A stretch of DNA of 64,000 bases, from assembly GCA_003254905.1 (NCBI GenBank), contig QANU01111830.1, positions 25,684 to 89,683 on the forward strand, read 5' to 3'. This stretch comes from Nissolia schottii (taxonomy: Eukaryota; Streptophyta; Magnoliopsida; Fabales; Fabaceae). Below the pieces are notes generated by a model. It did no database searches, was not told where the DNA came from, and saw only the letters and a list, made by a program, of their open reading frames with translations. Positions 23,401 to 37,913 of the stretch are shown here, piece after piece. Position 1 is the stretch's first letter. Each line of letters starts with the position of its first letter. The translations under genes and the position numbers were made by a program.

Positions 23401-26208
23401 ATTGAGAAAACAATTCACGATTCGATTCACGAGTTGACAACTATGGTTAAGAATGGCGGCACTAACAACCTCTTGGTGTATGACCATGGTGGTTTATGGT
23501 TTATTCACCATTGATGAAATGCCTGAGAAAATAGTGAATCATAATTTGTCTTTGAGACCAAGTGTTTTCAGAAATAGGGCACTCTTTACCTTGAATTCTG
23601 CCATTGGAAATTAGCTAGATAGTGGGAGGAATCTAGCTTCTACAACAAGTGAGACAAAACCCAGGAGTGAACTGGAAATGTTAAAATCTCATATCTATCC
23701 TAGAGAATGGATTTCTGCGTGGCAGTGACAAGGCACTAGGGGGCATCTTTCTGCTAGTGAGACTATGGATTTAGTGTCTGATTTTTCCAACGCAGTTGAT
23801 AAGTCAGTTTATGGTAATGCTAGAATCTATTGAGATAACTCACAAATGGAATGCTAGGAATAAATGCCTAGTTGAAGTTGTCATTTTAGAAAGTTGTGAG
23901 AAAATGTTGTTCCGGCTTATTGGAGATATAGTTGCTATGGGATGCAATGTTTGTGGTAAACCTATTGGGTTCCCGTGTGAAGCTATTGTTGGGTTCACTT
24001 TCTTAGATGGCCATCTAATGGCCTAATACAAGGTACCAGTCCAATGCACAAAGGCCAAAGCCTTTCCAATTGACACTTCATTTAATGGCTATAATTCTTA
24101 AGCTTGTCATTATCATAACATCTGCTATATCAATATTACTTCAATTTCTTACTGCTATTTTGGAAGTATTTTTGTTCAGTTCCTATGGACTTGTCAAGTT
24201 GACTTCCAAACTAATCATTGAGAAAGGTTACAGCAGTGTAAACTTGTGGGAATTGCAAGTTAGATGGTTAAGAAAGCAAATGGGTAATGAACCAACCCTT
24301 TTGGCAACTTGTATCAAAGAGAACATATCTTATGCGAAAGAAGGGGCAATTGATGAGGAGACAAAAACAACAATGTTACTTGGCAATACCAAAAGGTTCA
24401 TTCACAATCAGCCACGAGTTCTTGACACTATGGCAGGGGAGCATGGGACTCAACCTTCATGCGGGCAAAAGCAACAAATTGCTACATCAAGGGTGATTTT
24501 GAAGAAAATTATAGAATTGTTGCCCTGCTGACTTAGTCGCCACCATTTCTAATTGTTGGTTTTTGTCATGGATTTTCTCTCATAGGCTTGCAAGACTACC
24601 TATATGAGCATGTGCTTGATGTTATTAGTGATTATAGTGAGGATAAAAATGGGTTGGAATCTTCTGTTCTTCGCTCATATGCTTCAACATTATGTGCTGC
24701 AGCTGTCAAATTACATTGGGCCTCAACAATCCAACACTATCTCATTTTGGACCTTGAGGACAAGGTCCATTTCAATGGGGGAGGTAATGTCATGACCCAA
24801 CTTGGCCCAATAAGACAAAATAGCAACAGAGAAGTATAAAAGCTAAGGGTTGAGGCAAAGGGGACTCAGGCGATTGGTATAATCTTAGTTCCTTAGCTTA
24901 AATCTCTGGTTTTCTCTCATCTCCTTGCTAGCTAATGAGTCCAATTTCTTGATCATCTTGCAGGAATGGTCATAAGATTGATGGATCATTGGTTTACCCT
25001 TCCTGCTACTATCTTTTCTTAGCTACTGAGCTTTACAATGTTTCTGCTGTCATTTACAGTCTGTTGTAATTGACCTGAGATTGGAATTTATGATTCTGTT
25101 AATGTCATACTATGAGATTGTAAGAACTGGTATCAATGAAAGTGAATTACTGGAATGCTGGTAATTTTATTGATTGGTTCAGAAATTCCAGAGGGGAATT
25201 TTACTGAACAATTTGGTACAATAGGTAGCTGTTAGCCTAAATAACAATGGCTGAAAATAGAGAAAACAATTCTAGGAATATAGGCTCCCTTTGGCCTCCT
25301 AGTTCCTAATTCAATTCCTGAATGATCTTTCCTAACTCCCAGAATCCCCCTTATACTCGCATGAGAGAAAATCAAGGGATGGACTTTTATTTCCTATTTT
25401 ATCTCCCTAATTTATTCCTTCCTGATTTGATGAGCAAATCAGCTCCTAATCTGTTGCAACAGCTCAACAGATTTATTCTTTCCTTATTCTACTCAATCTT
25501 CTAGAATAAACCAATGGGAAAGGAAGGATTTCCTTTCCTTTTCTGGCCTTAACTGATACCGCATCTGCAGGGGGGTGTGTAACAGAGATACTTCCTTGTA
25601 ATAGTTGATCTAGTTGCTACAGCCAGGTGGATCAATGTTTAACATTTTCATACCATAAAGCATAAGCTGAGAAAGGAAAAAAAAAAAAAGTGACCAACCA
25701 AAATCCACAATTTAGATTTCGCTTTAGCCAATAAGCACTTAGCAATTAAGAATAGCATCATATAACAATTAGAATTCAGAACCCAGCAGGTGCAACAAAT
25801 TCGTAGTTATTTGAAAACAATTTCCCTACAATTTATTAGTCTCGGTGCTGGAAACCTTCTCGGTTTTCACCTACCACCTATTCACGTAAACTCGAATATA
25901 GGGTTCACGACAGATGAAAAAGGCAAATAAATCGCGTAATTATTGGAAAAAGAGAGACACGAAAAAGGAACTCACGTTCATTGTTAAGCTCATGGGCCTT
26001 GAAAGTAACACCCAATTTGCCGAAGAGCTGCTTCACTTGGTCGCAGAAAGGGCACCAGGTTTTGCTGCAAATCAATCATTTAATCAAATAAACCCGTCAG
26101 CTCCAAAGAAATTTCACAAACGAGAACGACCGAGAGGATGAGAAAGAGAGACCTGAAAACGACGACTGGATTGGACGAAACGATCTCCTTAGCTTTAGCC
26201 AGCGCCAT
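17495..26208 (-). CDS. Glutaredoxin, C-type (CPFC active site), four exons
   Basis: The predicted product is a small cytosolic dithiol glutaredoxin that reduces disulfides or glutathione mixed disulfides using glutathione. Exons on the minus strand are 26153-26208, 25976-26064, 17963-18061 and 17495-17568. All introns are GT-AG, the phases agree, and the sum is 318 nt, giving 105 residues plus stop. Residues: MALAKAKEIVSSNPVVVFS, then KTWCPFC (active site, about 20-26), EWTGQRTVP with the cis-Pro loop, FIGGNHIGGCD (glutathione-binding), and the end GKLVPLLTAAGVVTSA. Length and order match plant GRXC2-like proteins (about 105-115 residues). No transit peptide is seen, so it is probably cytosolic. 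Intron 2 is 7914 bp because it carries a retrotransposon and a nested hAT; without them it would be about 1 kb. Both insertions are antisense to the gene. The exons look intact, so the gene is probably functional. Confidence 0.93.
17600..17950. repeat. Interspersed repeat in glutaredoxin intron 3
   Basis: Words such as ggaccaaattgactcac and ctggaccaaattaggga occur in intron 3. They are of the kind found in many plant interspersed repeats. I cannot assign the class, and no open frame is credible. Confidence 0.3.
18694..19037 (+). repeat. 5' LTR of the intronic retrotransposon (internally deleted)
   Basis: It matches the 3' LTR but lacks about 490 bp. After atttatgattctg the left copy jumps straight to the ...cttccatgtaatagttg end. 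The next bases, tttggtgctatcg, are where a primer-binding site would be, but I cannot name the tRNA. Confidence 0.8.
19108..19458 (+). CDS. Gag-like coiled-coil ORF of the non-autonomous retrotransposon
   Basis: From ATG at 19108 the frame runs about 116 residues (MADDLALEDLEILDKMDQRL through to LVSQQTELRKLRNRR); an in-frame ATG at 19000 would lie inside the LTR. The protein is charged and helical, with heptad-like Leu/Ile spacing and no zinc knuckle or enzyme motif. Position right after the 5' LTR suggests the N-terminal part of a Gypsy-type gag. The hAT element starts 170 bp after its stop. It could equally be a non-coding remnant. Confidence 0.5.
   Translation: MADDLALEDLEILDKMDQRLKQSRAYLDRQHKKNMARFDQLDLLIAKLLAYCGKNSRSEVAQSVSTLRSASMELEQRRQQLKLHSKRILSMVIAQINMTMKLVSQQTELRKLRNRR
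19620..23453 (+). mobile_element. hAT transposon, about 3.8 kb, with terminal inverted repeats and 8-bp TSD
   Basis: The element proper is 19628-23445. The left end is catagttgttagaatcg. The right end reads gagttgacaactatg, whose reverse complement catagttgtcaactc shares the first nine bases. The flanking 8-mers attaagaa (19620-19627) and gttaagaa (23446-23453) differ only at the first base, the expected hAT target duplication. Both subterminal regions are full of acgattc/gaatcg words in both orientations, typical of transposase-binding repeats. Inside is a broken hAT transposase on plus. It sits inside the LTR retrotransposon. Confidence 0.92.
20500..23079 (+). pseudogene. hAT transposase (BED zinc finger, DUF659, hAT dimerisation), broken
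   Basis: MAPKVASNVKK starts at 20500. After a frameshift the BED finger reads HCTRADECKRMKVRCNYCG and IKHHLAGTHQD (about 20555-20680), with a stop between the Cys pair and the His pair. DUF659-like catalytic sequence follows at about 21000-21620 (WTDGKGRSLIKFLANSP, VVTDSA, EDIGN). The 21639-21986 frame ends at a plausible splice donor (NPR|gtaac) and continues at about 22112. The C-terminal dimerisation segment at 22400-22600 (CSATGCERNWSVFEQIHSKK) is well kept, followed by an acidic tail. Stops at several sites mean no functional transposase. Confidence 0.88.
23454..24787 (+). other. Interior of the non-autonomous retrotransposon after the hAT
   Basis: Open frames of 76 residues (23796-24026) and 153 residues (24070-24531) are present. 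Neither shows a protease, reverse transcriptase or integrase motif, and the second is rich in hydrophobic residues at its start. I do not recognise them. The stretch ends with the polypurine tract gggggagg at 24777-24784. Confidence 0.4.
24788..25621 (+). repeat. 3' LTR of the intronic retrotransposon (full-length copy, 834 bp)
   Basis: It begins tgtcatgacccaac directly after the polypurine tract and ends gttgctaca. It contains the ~490-bp middle piece that the left LTR lacks (about 25099-25587). Confidence 0.82.
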
Positions 26209-26277
26209 CTCTCTTCTCTCTCTGTTTCTTTGGATCTTGAAACCTTAACAAGATGCCTTCGCGATAATCGTGGGTCT

Positions 26278-26278
<1 letters not shown>

Positions 26279-26317
<39 letters not shown>

Positions 26318-26318
26318 G
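26279..26318 (-). promoter_or_regulatory. (CT)n plus (AT)n run: probable glutaredoxin core promoter
   Basis: Upstream of the glutaredoxin ATG (26208, minus strand) lies a ga/ct run at about 26279-26300, then tatatatatatata at about 26300-26316, roughly 95 bases from the start codon. The position suits a TATA box followed by a GA-rich 5' leader, a common plant arrangement. It is also a simple repeat, so the assignment is tentative. Confidence 0.5.
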
Positions 26319-26319
26319 G

Positions 26320-28024
26320 GTTAATTAAGTTTTAAGCCCTTAACATTAGAAAATTTGATTTTAGTCCCTCAGTGAAATTTTTAGACCCTGTAAAATTTTG
26401 AAGTTTGATTTTAGTCCCTGTGGATGGTTGGAGTTGACGGTGATGACGTTGTCGTTCACGGCGCTGACACAACGTGTCACGCCAGCATAATAAAAATATT
26501 TAAAATTTTACTCACCCACCCAATTTTGACCCGACACATTTCAAAAAAATAAAAATAAAAAATAAAAAAGCTTAAAATTCCCAAATTCTTCTTCTCTCAT
26601 CTTCCACAATCCCTCTCCACCCCTCTCTTAGACTCCATCACATTCTCTCTTTAGGGGTTGCCACCACCACCGTAGGTCACCGGTGACCGCGAGCGTCCCT
26701 CTGTTTTTGCCTAGATCTGTTCCCTCTCTCATGGACTCCCTATCCTCTTTCTCTCTCTTGAGTTCTTTACTTTCTCTCCCTTTGCCCTTTGCTTCCTCCC
26801 TTGTTTTCTTTTTTGTCGTGCCTATTGCAATGGATTGTGTGGTTTCGAAAGGTCTTCGCCTAATGGGGGTTAAGGATGATTTGTAGGTGCAGATGATAGT
26901 GAGGAGGAGAAGCGGGGCACTGAGGGAGAGATGCTATAGCGATGACGGTGATAGTGCAGATGGATCCGCGACGGTGACAGTAAATGTAAACAGGGAAGGA
27001 CTTTTGCAATGGAAAAACTAATTTTTATATTTAAACGCTTCGCTTTGTGATCCCAAACTTTGTAAGGACCACCTTAGCCTTCACCATACTTGCATATTAC
27101 TAGAGGCAAATTGTACTTGCCTAATTTTTTTAGAGAAATGTTTTGTGTACACAAAAAAAAAGTATTCGTTAAATGTCCACTAATATTAAATATTAATTTT
27201 CTACCACCTCCACCCACACTCCTTCACTCGTGCTCTTTTACTCCCCACCCCTTCTATTTTTTGTTTTTTCACTCCTAAACCCTTTATTTTTGTTCAATTA
27301 TTTCACTTGCAATTGCTATTTTTTTATTATGTTGTTTACTTCTTCTCTGTTTTCTCTTTTCTTATTCTTTTTTTTCATTTCTTGTTTCTTTGTTCGTTTT
27401 TCGTCTTTTTATGAGGTTCGTCTTTGTTTTTTTGTTCTTTCACGTTTGGTCATCTGTTTCGTAATGTTTGTTTACGAGAGAGCGTGAGTGGGGTAGGAGA
27501 GAGAGTGTGGCGGTTACTTTTTGAATGTTTGTTATCGGTTTTATAATGTTATTCATATGTATCTAAAATGTTTGTTCATGTATCTTTAATATTGGTAAAC
27601 ATTTGTGGATTTTTTCGGTAGGGTTGCTCATTTTTTTTATTTATTTTATATCTAACGTATTTTACATTGTTTTCACTAAATAACTAATAAAATTATAATA
27701 TTTTGTATTAATTTTATGATCTCATGACTAATACCCCCCAATCAATTTCGTAGAATCGTGCGTGGCACAAGAACCCAGGCTATGCTGTTAATTTCTTAGA
27801 AAGAGATCAATTTTTCTCTCTACGTTTATCTTTAATAAATTTTATTTATGATATTATAGAATTCAAAACATATTTTAGTACTTTTTCTTAAAAATGTAAT
27901 ACTACTATAAAAGAAATGTTGACACTGCTGGATATGGTTAAGAACAACCATAACTGCAACAGAAAATCAATGAGTTGAAACGAGATCATTTTTAAATTCC
28001 TAAAAAAAATGAGCATATATTGAA
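26320..28024. other. Intergenic DNA between glutaredoxin and CRK, repeat-bearing
   Basis: At 26320-26540 a repeat-like segment has ttgattttagtccct twice, 50 bp apart, as in common plant interspersed repeats. 27090-27490 is pyrimidine-rich. Open frames over these parts are low-complexity. I see no gene; the CRK promoter presumably lies in the last few hundred bases. Confidence 0.45.
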
Positions 28025-28101
28025 ATGGAAAGCATTAACACCAGAATCATCGTCTTATCGCTTTGGTTTTTCTCTACCCTTTCTGTTACCGTCATGGGTG
28101 C

Positions 28102-28126
<25 letters not shown>
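28025..28126 (+). other. Upstream ORF overlapping the CRK start, with signal-like sequence
   Basis: A 33-codon frame (MESINTRIIVLSLWFFSTLS...) opens 77 bases before the chosen CRK start codon and runs past it in another frame to a taa at 28124. Its hydrophobic core looks like a signal peptide. It may be a regulatory upstream ORF, or a relic of the original N-terminus separated by a frameshift. Confidence 0.4.
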
Positions 28127-32027
<3,901 letters not shown>

Positions 32028-32690
32028 TTCTCAATTTACCTTAGGCTTCATTTTTGTTTTCTTACTCTAGTACATAGTTTGGTAGGAAAAAGTATTTATC
32101 AAGGGCAATGAATTGTTTCAGCCATATTGCCCAATGTGCAGAGTGGGCATTGTTAGTGAGCAATGCTTGAAAATTCCCTACAAATATAGATTCGAAAATG
32201 CTCTATGTACACCAATATTCCATACATCTGTACATACACCTCCTATTTATACGGTATCAATGACAATTAATATGGAATATAGTAGACTTTCCTTATTTAG
32301 AAACCACGCACTCTCACGCGAGTTTTCTCAACGTAATCAATCTCGAACGTGATTTTCTCAACCATATCGCAACAGAATCTGCATTGTGAGATCAAAATCT
32401 GCCATAACCATCACAAAACCAGAAATGCGAGCTCATTTCAGCAGAAAGCATCCTCAGAATCAAAAGCATTACCACAATTAATCGATAATCCTAGTTGCAA
32501 TTTGTTGGTCATCGAAGATGACAATGCAAGAAATCGTGGTAATTTTTTTGCATTTTTTTATTTCCATGGAGAGTTCTGTTCTTTCTTTACGTTTTTCTAA
32601 AATTCTAGTGTACTCAAAATTGATACGTTCTAATGCACATTCATCACTAACATGCATAATACAGTAATGGAGTGTACAAACTTTATATGG
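32028..32690. other. Downstream of CRK, no gene recognised
   Basis: Contains the CRK 3' untranslated region and AT-rich DNA. Short open frames lack family motifs. Confidence 0.4.
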
Positions 32691-32817
32691 GTTTGTGCAC
32701 AAACATTATACAATTCCGTGCACAAACATTGTTTAATAGGCCACATGTTCTGTTGTTGTTGAAGAAGAAGAGGTACATTTTGACACATTCTCAACCTTCC
32801 AAGAATTAATACACATA
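32690..32817 (+). pseudogene. FAR1-type N-terminal exon fragment, copy 0 (left of the Helitron)
   Basis: The reading ATCSVVVEEEEVHFDTF is the same as, or very near, those at about 48330 and 48905. The last leads into a longer FAR1-type sequence. This copy ends at ...aattaatacacata, exactly where the Helitron 3' terminus begins, and the continuation is found at 48199. Confidence 0.65.
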
Positions 32818-32848
32818 CTAGATTATAACCCGCGCGATGCGCGGCGGG
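32818..32848 (-). promoter_or_regulatory. Helitron 3' terminus: hairpin plus CTAG
   Basis: The plus strand reads ctagattataacccgcgcga, tgcgcggcggg. On the minus strand this is a six-base-pair GC hairpin followed 12 bases later by CTAG and a host T. The hairpin is the termination signal of Helitron rolling-circle transposition. Confidence 0.85.
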
Positions 32849-32999
32849 TATATAAACCTTGTTAATATATAGACATGCTAATTATTGTACTATTCAGTAC
32901 TAATCATTTTGATAATGGTATAAAAAACTTACTATCATTAATGAATAGATCACAACATGAATTAAAATGACTATAGATTGCCTAATGAAGTTTAAAGTA

Positions 33000-35900
33000 T
33001 TAATATATAAACTTCCTACTACAGTACCAGATAAATAAACATAAGTTATATATATAATAGTTATAGCTAACAACAATATAGAGATTTTGGTGCGTATACA
33101 ATGGCTTGCAATTTTCATTGTGACAAAGCAATCTTGTGTTAACTCTTCTAACAGTTGCAAGACTGATTTGAGTTAAAAAAACAAACATAAATAGCAATTT
33201 ATTAAATTGTAACTATAAATGAATACGTACAATTATTGATGAAGTATGATGGTAAATTTCGATTAAAATTATACCTTGATAACCTTATCTGTTTGTCGAT
33301 GATGCGTCAGAGATTTTCCTGTGTGTGCATAATCCATGATATAACAAAGTTTTAACTATAAGGTTATAAAAAATTGTGCAAATATTAACTTAACTAAATT
33401 ATGTTACCTATCAAGTTGTTGGTGCAGTTCAACATTAGCTGGATCATCTTGTTGCTGAACCATGGGTTGTTGCTGATCAAATGGATTCTCGTGTGGAAGA
33501 TTGGGAATGTTTGGCTCAATTAAATGAGTGTGGATAAAGTTATACAAATTATGATAGATATCAAAGGGCAATATGAAAACCATGTTTTTAGATATTTCTC
33601 TTCTATATTATATCTTATATTGCATTTCATCTCTAGGAGTTAGATAAAAAATTCTCTTACCAGTATAATATAACTCAAGTACAAAGTTTTCTCTAAGTTG
33701 GTAGAATTCTAATACATCTTGAAACTCTTCTTGTATAACCATGAGTGCAGGAGCCATCACGGTTATATATAGTACCAATGCATCAGACTACCTTAAAAAA
33801 ATTTAAGCTAGTATGTAATTCACTTAAAAAAAATAAAGTTACTGAGAAAAATCTAAATAGGTACTAAAAGTACGTAAATCTCCCATCTTTTTTTCTTTCT
33901 GAAAAGGTGTGTCAATGGCTAACTTTTCCTAAAGTTTAACATAAACCTGCAATGTTGACAGCATATAAAAAGGAAAGCACACAACATATGTATATTACGT
34001 GTTATCCATCTATTTGAATCCACTTCATCCATCTAATCAATATAGAAAAAAAATCCCAACTTGAGATTTAGCAGTAGTAGCTAATGGAATTGCTTATGGA
34101 CCTATGCTAACAAAGTTTTGCATGCAATAAAGTAGTTTTCCTTTTACAATAGGTTTGTATATGCCAAAGGACTTGTGCCATTAAATTGTTGACCTCGTCA
34201 ATTGTGATTTAAATGCACTGCAAAATACTGGCATGAACTATCCATGTCATCAAGAGGATTGAAAGTCAAGTACAGATTTATTTTTCTTTTATTCTATGTG
34301 CAACAAGTCGTGGAGCTATCACTGTTACGTATTGTGGCAGTGGTGCACAGAGAAAATGGTACCCCAAAATGTGAAAAGGCTATGGATGTTTAGTTGGCAA
34401 ATGGCAGTGCATGGGTTACAAGATTATTAGTTATACATTATCCTCCATTCTTACTACTGCCACAGTACAACATAACAGGAAAGTAAAATTACTACTTCAG
34501 TTACTTCAGTATAGAAGATTATATCTTGAGGAGTGTTATTTAAATATTAAGGATGATATAAATATTAAGTTGGATCTAAGTGCGGATCTCATAAGTGTAT
34601 ATGCCTTGCTGTATCTAATTTTGCTATGTGTTCATGATCAGCTTTGCAGCATATAATATTTATATATTATTATAGGGTTTTTTTTAGGTAAATTTATATA
34701 AGTTTGTCAATATTTATTAACATTTTTCCAATCTTCGTGATATATTTTTGTCAGCAGGAGCGGATGGAGTTGCTTATGGACCTATCGGTCAAAGTTTTGC
34801 ATCAGTGATTGTATTCACTTTGAACTCAAATTTTTTGAAAAACCTCCACATTTTTTTTTATCTATTTTTGAACATTTTTTATATGAAATTTACTTTCCTA
34901 GCATAGATATGCTCTAGTGTCACAGGTAGGTGATATAGTCTTTTTTGTACAACCTAACCATGTAACAGCTATTGTCTATATATTTATGTCATGCTTTCCA
35001 ATCAAAGGGCATAGAAGGTATTGCTTACTTCAGCCAAAAGGTGCAAAGAAAACCCTTAATTCTAGCAAAAGTTGTATAAAACTGACCAATATTTTTCACA
35101 AAATCAGCTGGAAAAGCTAGCAGGCCTATAACATCTACAAACACATCAATCATCTTTACGGGAATTTGCACATTGGCACCAATATTCACGTTGTACTTTT
35201 AAGGTCCTTTTCCATAGAATTTTTTTTTAAAACTATATATAAGAACTAAGTGCAAAGTAAATGATTGACGTGGCTGTGTGTGTGGATCTTTGTGTACTAT
35301 CTTTTTGCCTTGTACATTGGAAGTCCACGTGAAAGCACACGTGAAAGCACAACTTCCTTGTAAGTTACAACCAACTTTATTTGCTTTGAAGCATATGGCT
35401 ACAGAACAGAAACATTGAGAAGTTCTACCTTGGGCAATCATTCAGCAAAATATATGTACCCATTGGTGTACTTTCCTATCAATGCCACTAATAAAAAATG
35501 CATATGCTTCATGTCAAAAAAATTTTATGTCAATTGTTTTCATTTGTCCTTGGACTGTGTACATTACTTGTGTAAGACATGGCTTGAGATGATATCAATA
35601 CTTGTGTTCATTCATAATACTGAAGATGTGGCAATACTTTATTCATTTCATTCAGGCAAGGTCATTCATACAATAGAAAAGTCTTACATATTCACCAGTA
35701 TTAAAATTCCAAAAAAAAAAATACTAAGAGTCTGTAAGAACAAATCCAATAAATATATACATAGAAAATCATTACTTCCTATTAAATAATATCATAGTAG
35801 AATATCACTTCATTCATTGATTCAACTATTCAGCTTTCGAAATCCATTTCGTTTGACTAAATTTTAGAACCTGCAATGCTCCTATTGTCCGGTAACGTGT

Positions 35901-37330
35901 TGGTAGTGGTGCACAGTGCGGTTAGGTACATGAAATTGTGAAAAGGCAAGGGATGGTTTAGGTGGGCAATGCTTCCGTGTAAGTAATAGAGCTATTAATT
36001 AGCCTTCATTGTCATACTTGCTACAGTTCCACATTCAGAAAAGTAAAACTACTACTATTAGTATTTTACATACATGTTACATAGTGTATTGCAACAGACA
36101 AAACTAATTACATGTATCAAGGGACAGTGAGTTATTAATGCAACCATCCCCTAAAAGAATGTGTGCACTACCCTATCTATTACGCCTGAGGGAAAAACGT
36201 ACAAATAAGACAAAGTAGTATAATTACACTGATGCAAACCATTGTTGTACTTTCCTTTATGCAACACGCTCCTGATGCACATATCTGTGGCTGAATATAT
36301 AGGTATAAAAACAATTGGCAGAAGGATTCTTTGAAAAAAAATAAGAGTTGCTAATAGAATGATTACTTCAATGTATCTTGACATTAATTTATGTATAGTC
36401 TGATCCATTTCAAGTTGTCTCTTGTTTGACAAATAGCTAGCAATATAATAATAGTGGTAACCATGGGACTTGTACTTTTACAGATTTAGTCAACAAATGG
36501 TTGAAAGTGTACTGGATAGAAGGTACATGTCCATATCTTTTTCCTTTAAAATTATGTAAGGTTCAAGTGTCTTCATTGGTCCGAGAACAACTTATGCCAG
36601 TATTGTGTAAGTAGTATACTGTGCTAGGATTTTGTATGAGTCAAAGCCAAAGAATGGTTCAAAAGGCCACACACCCTATATAGAGGTTTTCAGTTATACT
36701 TATTAAAAATGCAATTACGGAGTTTTTCACCTTATATAATCTTCTACATACTTGTGTAGTAAAGTGTAATTGTGAACTAATACAATATTTAGAAAGAATT
36801 TTGTTTTTGAATATAACATCAAAATGGTCCCAAAAGACCACACTATTAAATAGTACACGATATATCAGTATTTAAATGTTACTATCATTAAATCATTTCT
36901 TACTTTGTAATTTTTATAATACATATGTAAAGTAGTAAATTCACACATTGCCTTTACTAATTATAGATTTAATGAGACTATGTATACACAATGTGTACTC
37001 GTATACTTGATGGGATTATCAAATATGGCATTATCAAATCAAATGTAAAAAAATGGGACTTAATCAGATTTCCTAAACACACAGATTTTGGCTCACATTA
37101 TTTGTCCATGTTAATCGTTAATACTGCTTCATAAAAAAGATAGTTCCACATGGTCGCATACATGCATTCATATCATTAACTAAGCTATTGTATCTAATGG
37201 AAGAAAAGTTCAGCACTAGCGAAGGTTAAAATCCTCCGGAACAAAAAGAAGCAAAATACATATTCCCTTAAACACGAAATATAGGCAGCAAAATCAAAAC
37301 ATGTTAAGTGGATAAATGCAGTAGTTCAGA
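33000..37330. other. Helitron interior, mostly non-coding, with diverged internal repeats
   Basis: A block at about 34320-34500 (gtggtgcaca, gtgaaaaggc, acataac..aaagtaaaa) recurs diverged at about 35910-36060. A shorter word (gcttatggacctat...caaagttttgcat) occurs at about 34095 and 34772. Open frames such as 35415-35789 lack recognisable motifs. Apart from the small frame at 33608-33757, I find no gene. Confidence 0.45.
33608..33757 (-). CDS. Unassigned 49-residue ORF in the Helitron
   Basis: On the minus strand, ATG 33757 opens MAPALMVIQEEFQDVLEFYQ and the frame ends at 33608. Beyond the stop, coding-like text continues in the same general region (about 33425-33600, ending in a Gln-rich stretch NPFDQQQPMVQQQDDPANVE). 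The mix of charged and aromatic residues is less random than the surroundings. It may be a decayed exon of a captured or Helitron-encoded gene. I do not recognise the family. Confidence 0.3.
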   Translation of the reverse strand: MAPALMVIQEEFQDVLEFYQLRENFVLELYYTGKRIFYLTPRDEMQYKI

Positions 37331-37468
37331 TTAGGATGACCTTGACTTCTTCTTGAGTGTCCCTTGAAAATCCTTGTAACTTGACTTCTTCGGCACCGTC
37401 TGCATGACTGGTAATACTTTATCATCTTGTCCAGCATCAACTGTACTAACAACCCAAAAAACTCCTTC
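37331..37468 (-). CDS. Possible second exon of the Helitron RPA-like gene
   Basis: After a splice-acceptor-like ttttag, the minus strand is open for 45 codons in phase 0 (EGVFWVVSTVDAGQDDKVLP... ending KKKSRSS) to a taa. Phase 0 agrees with the end of the RPA-like first exon at 37764. FWVVSTVD resembles the start of a beta-strand-rich OB-fold segment. Joining it to that exon would give about 95 residues. This is an inference from phase and position only. Confidence 0.35.
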   Translation of the reverse strand, partial: EGVFWVVSTVDAGQDDKVLPVMQTVPKKSSYKDFQGTLKKKSRSS

Positions 37469-37763
37469 CTAAAATTTACATTATAAAACGTATCTGTCAA
37501 GTTTAAGGCATTACAAACATAAAATCAAACACAATTGTTTAAAATTACCTTTACTCAAACACTACATTACTTGTAGTTTCATATATTTTGCACTCCAGCA
37601 AAAAACAATATTGTTTACTATATAATGACTTGAGGGGCCCTACTGATTATTTGTGCACTATTGTTTACATATTTTTTGAAACAGATGTTAGAAACAAATC
37701 ACAAACACAGTACCAAACCGTGTTACTTAACTTGTGGTAAGGTAAAACAAATGATAGAGTTAC

Positions 37764-37913
37764 CTTCTCATCGACAAAAATCGTTTCCAATGAGAAAATT
37801 TCTTCCTTGTTGTCCTTGTTAGGAACGTTCCATAGCCGAATTATGTAGACCTTGAACAGCCATGGAAGCTTGGTTGACGTAGCCATGCTAATGAGATCAT
37901 ACCTTGCATCCAT
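37764..37913 (-). CDS. RPA-like (DUF223-type) first exon, copy 1
   Basis: Minus-strand ATG 37913 opens 50 codons (MDARYDLISMATSTKLPWLF, then KVYIIRLWNVPN and SLETIFVDEK) ending at a GT donor (gaag|gtaac). The pattern W-x-hKVYIIRLW-x-VP...SLEhhhhDEK is that of the first OB-fold strands of plant RPA70-like/DUF223 proteins. Plant Helitrons frequently carry such genes. The protein family binds single-stranded DNA. The remaining OB-fold strands are not evident, so the gene is partial or truncated. Confidence 0.62.

Larger units (their letters stand above)
18689..25626 (+). mobile_element. LTR retrotransposon (non-autonomous) in glutaredoxin intron 2
   Basis: The LTRs are 18694-19037 and 24788-25621. 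They share tgt(t/c)atgacccaacttggcc at the start, a long middle section, and cttccttgtaatagttgatc and tagttgctac at the end. The flanking 5-mers accag (18689-18693) and gccag (25622-25626) agree at 4 of 5 positions, as expected for a target duplication. A purine tract (gggggagg, 24777-24784) lies just before the right LTR, so the element is plus-strand and antisense to the host gene. No reverse transcriptase, protease or integrase is visible, which makes it LARD-like. A 3.8-kb hAT element is inserted in its interior. Confidence 0.85.

Noticed and set aside
25914..26141. Plus-strand 75-residue frame
   Set aside because: It is the antisense shadow of glutaredoxin exon 2 and its flanking introns.
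27090..27487. Phe/Leu-rich frames resembling membrane proteins
   Set aside because: Pyrimidine-rich DNA forces this composition; no start context, motif or splice logic.
35415..35789. 124-residue frame in the Helitron as a captured gene
   Set aside because: Ends in an AT-rich, Lys/Ile-biased tail and shows no motif; the continuous frame is compatible with chance in this composition.
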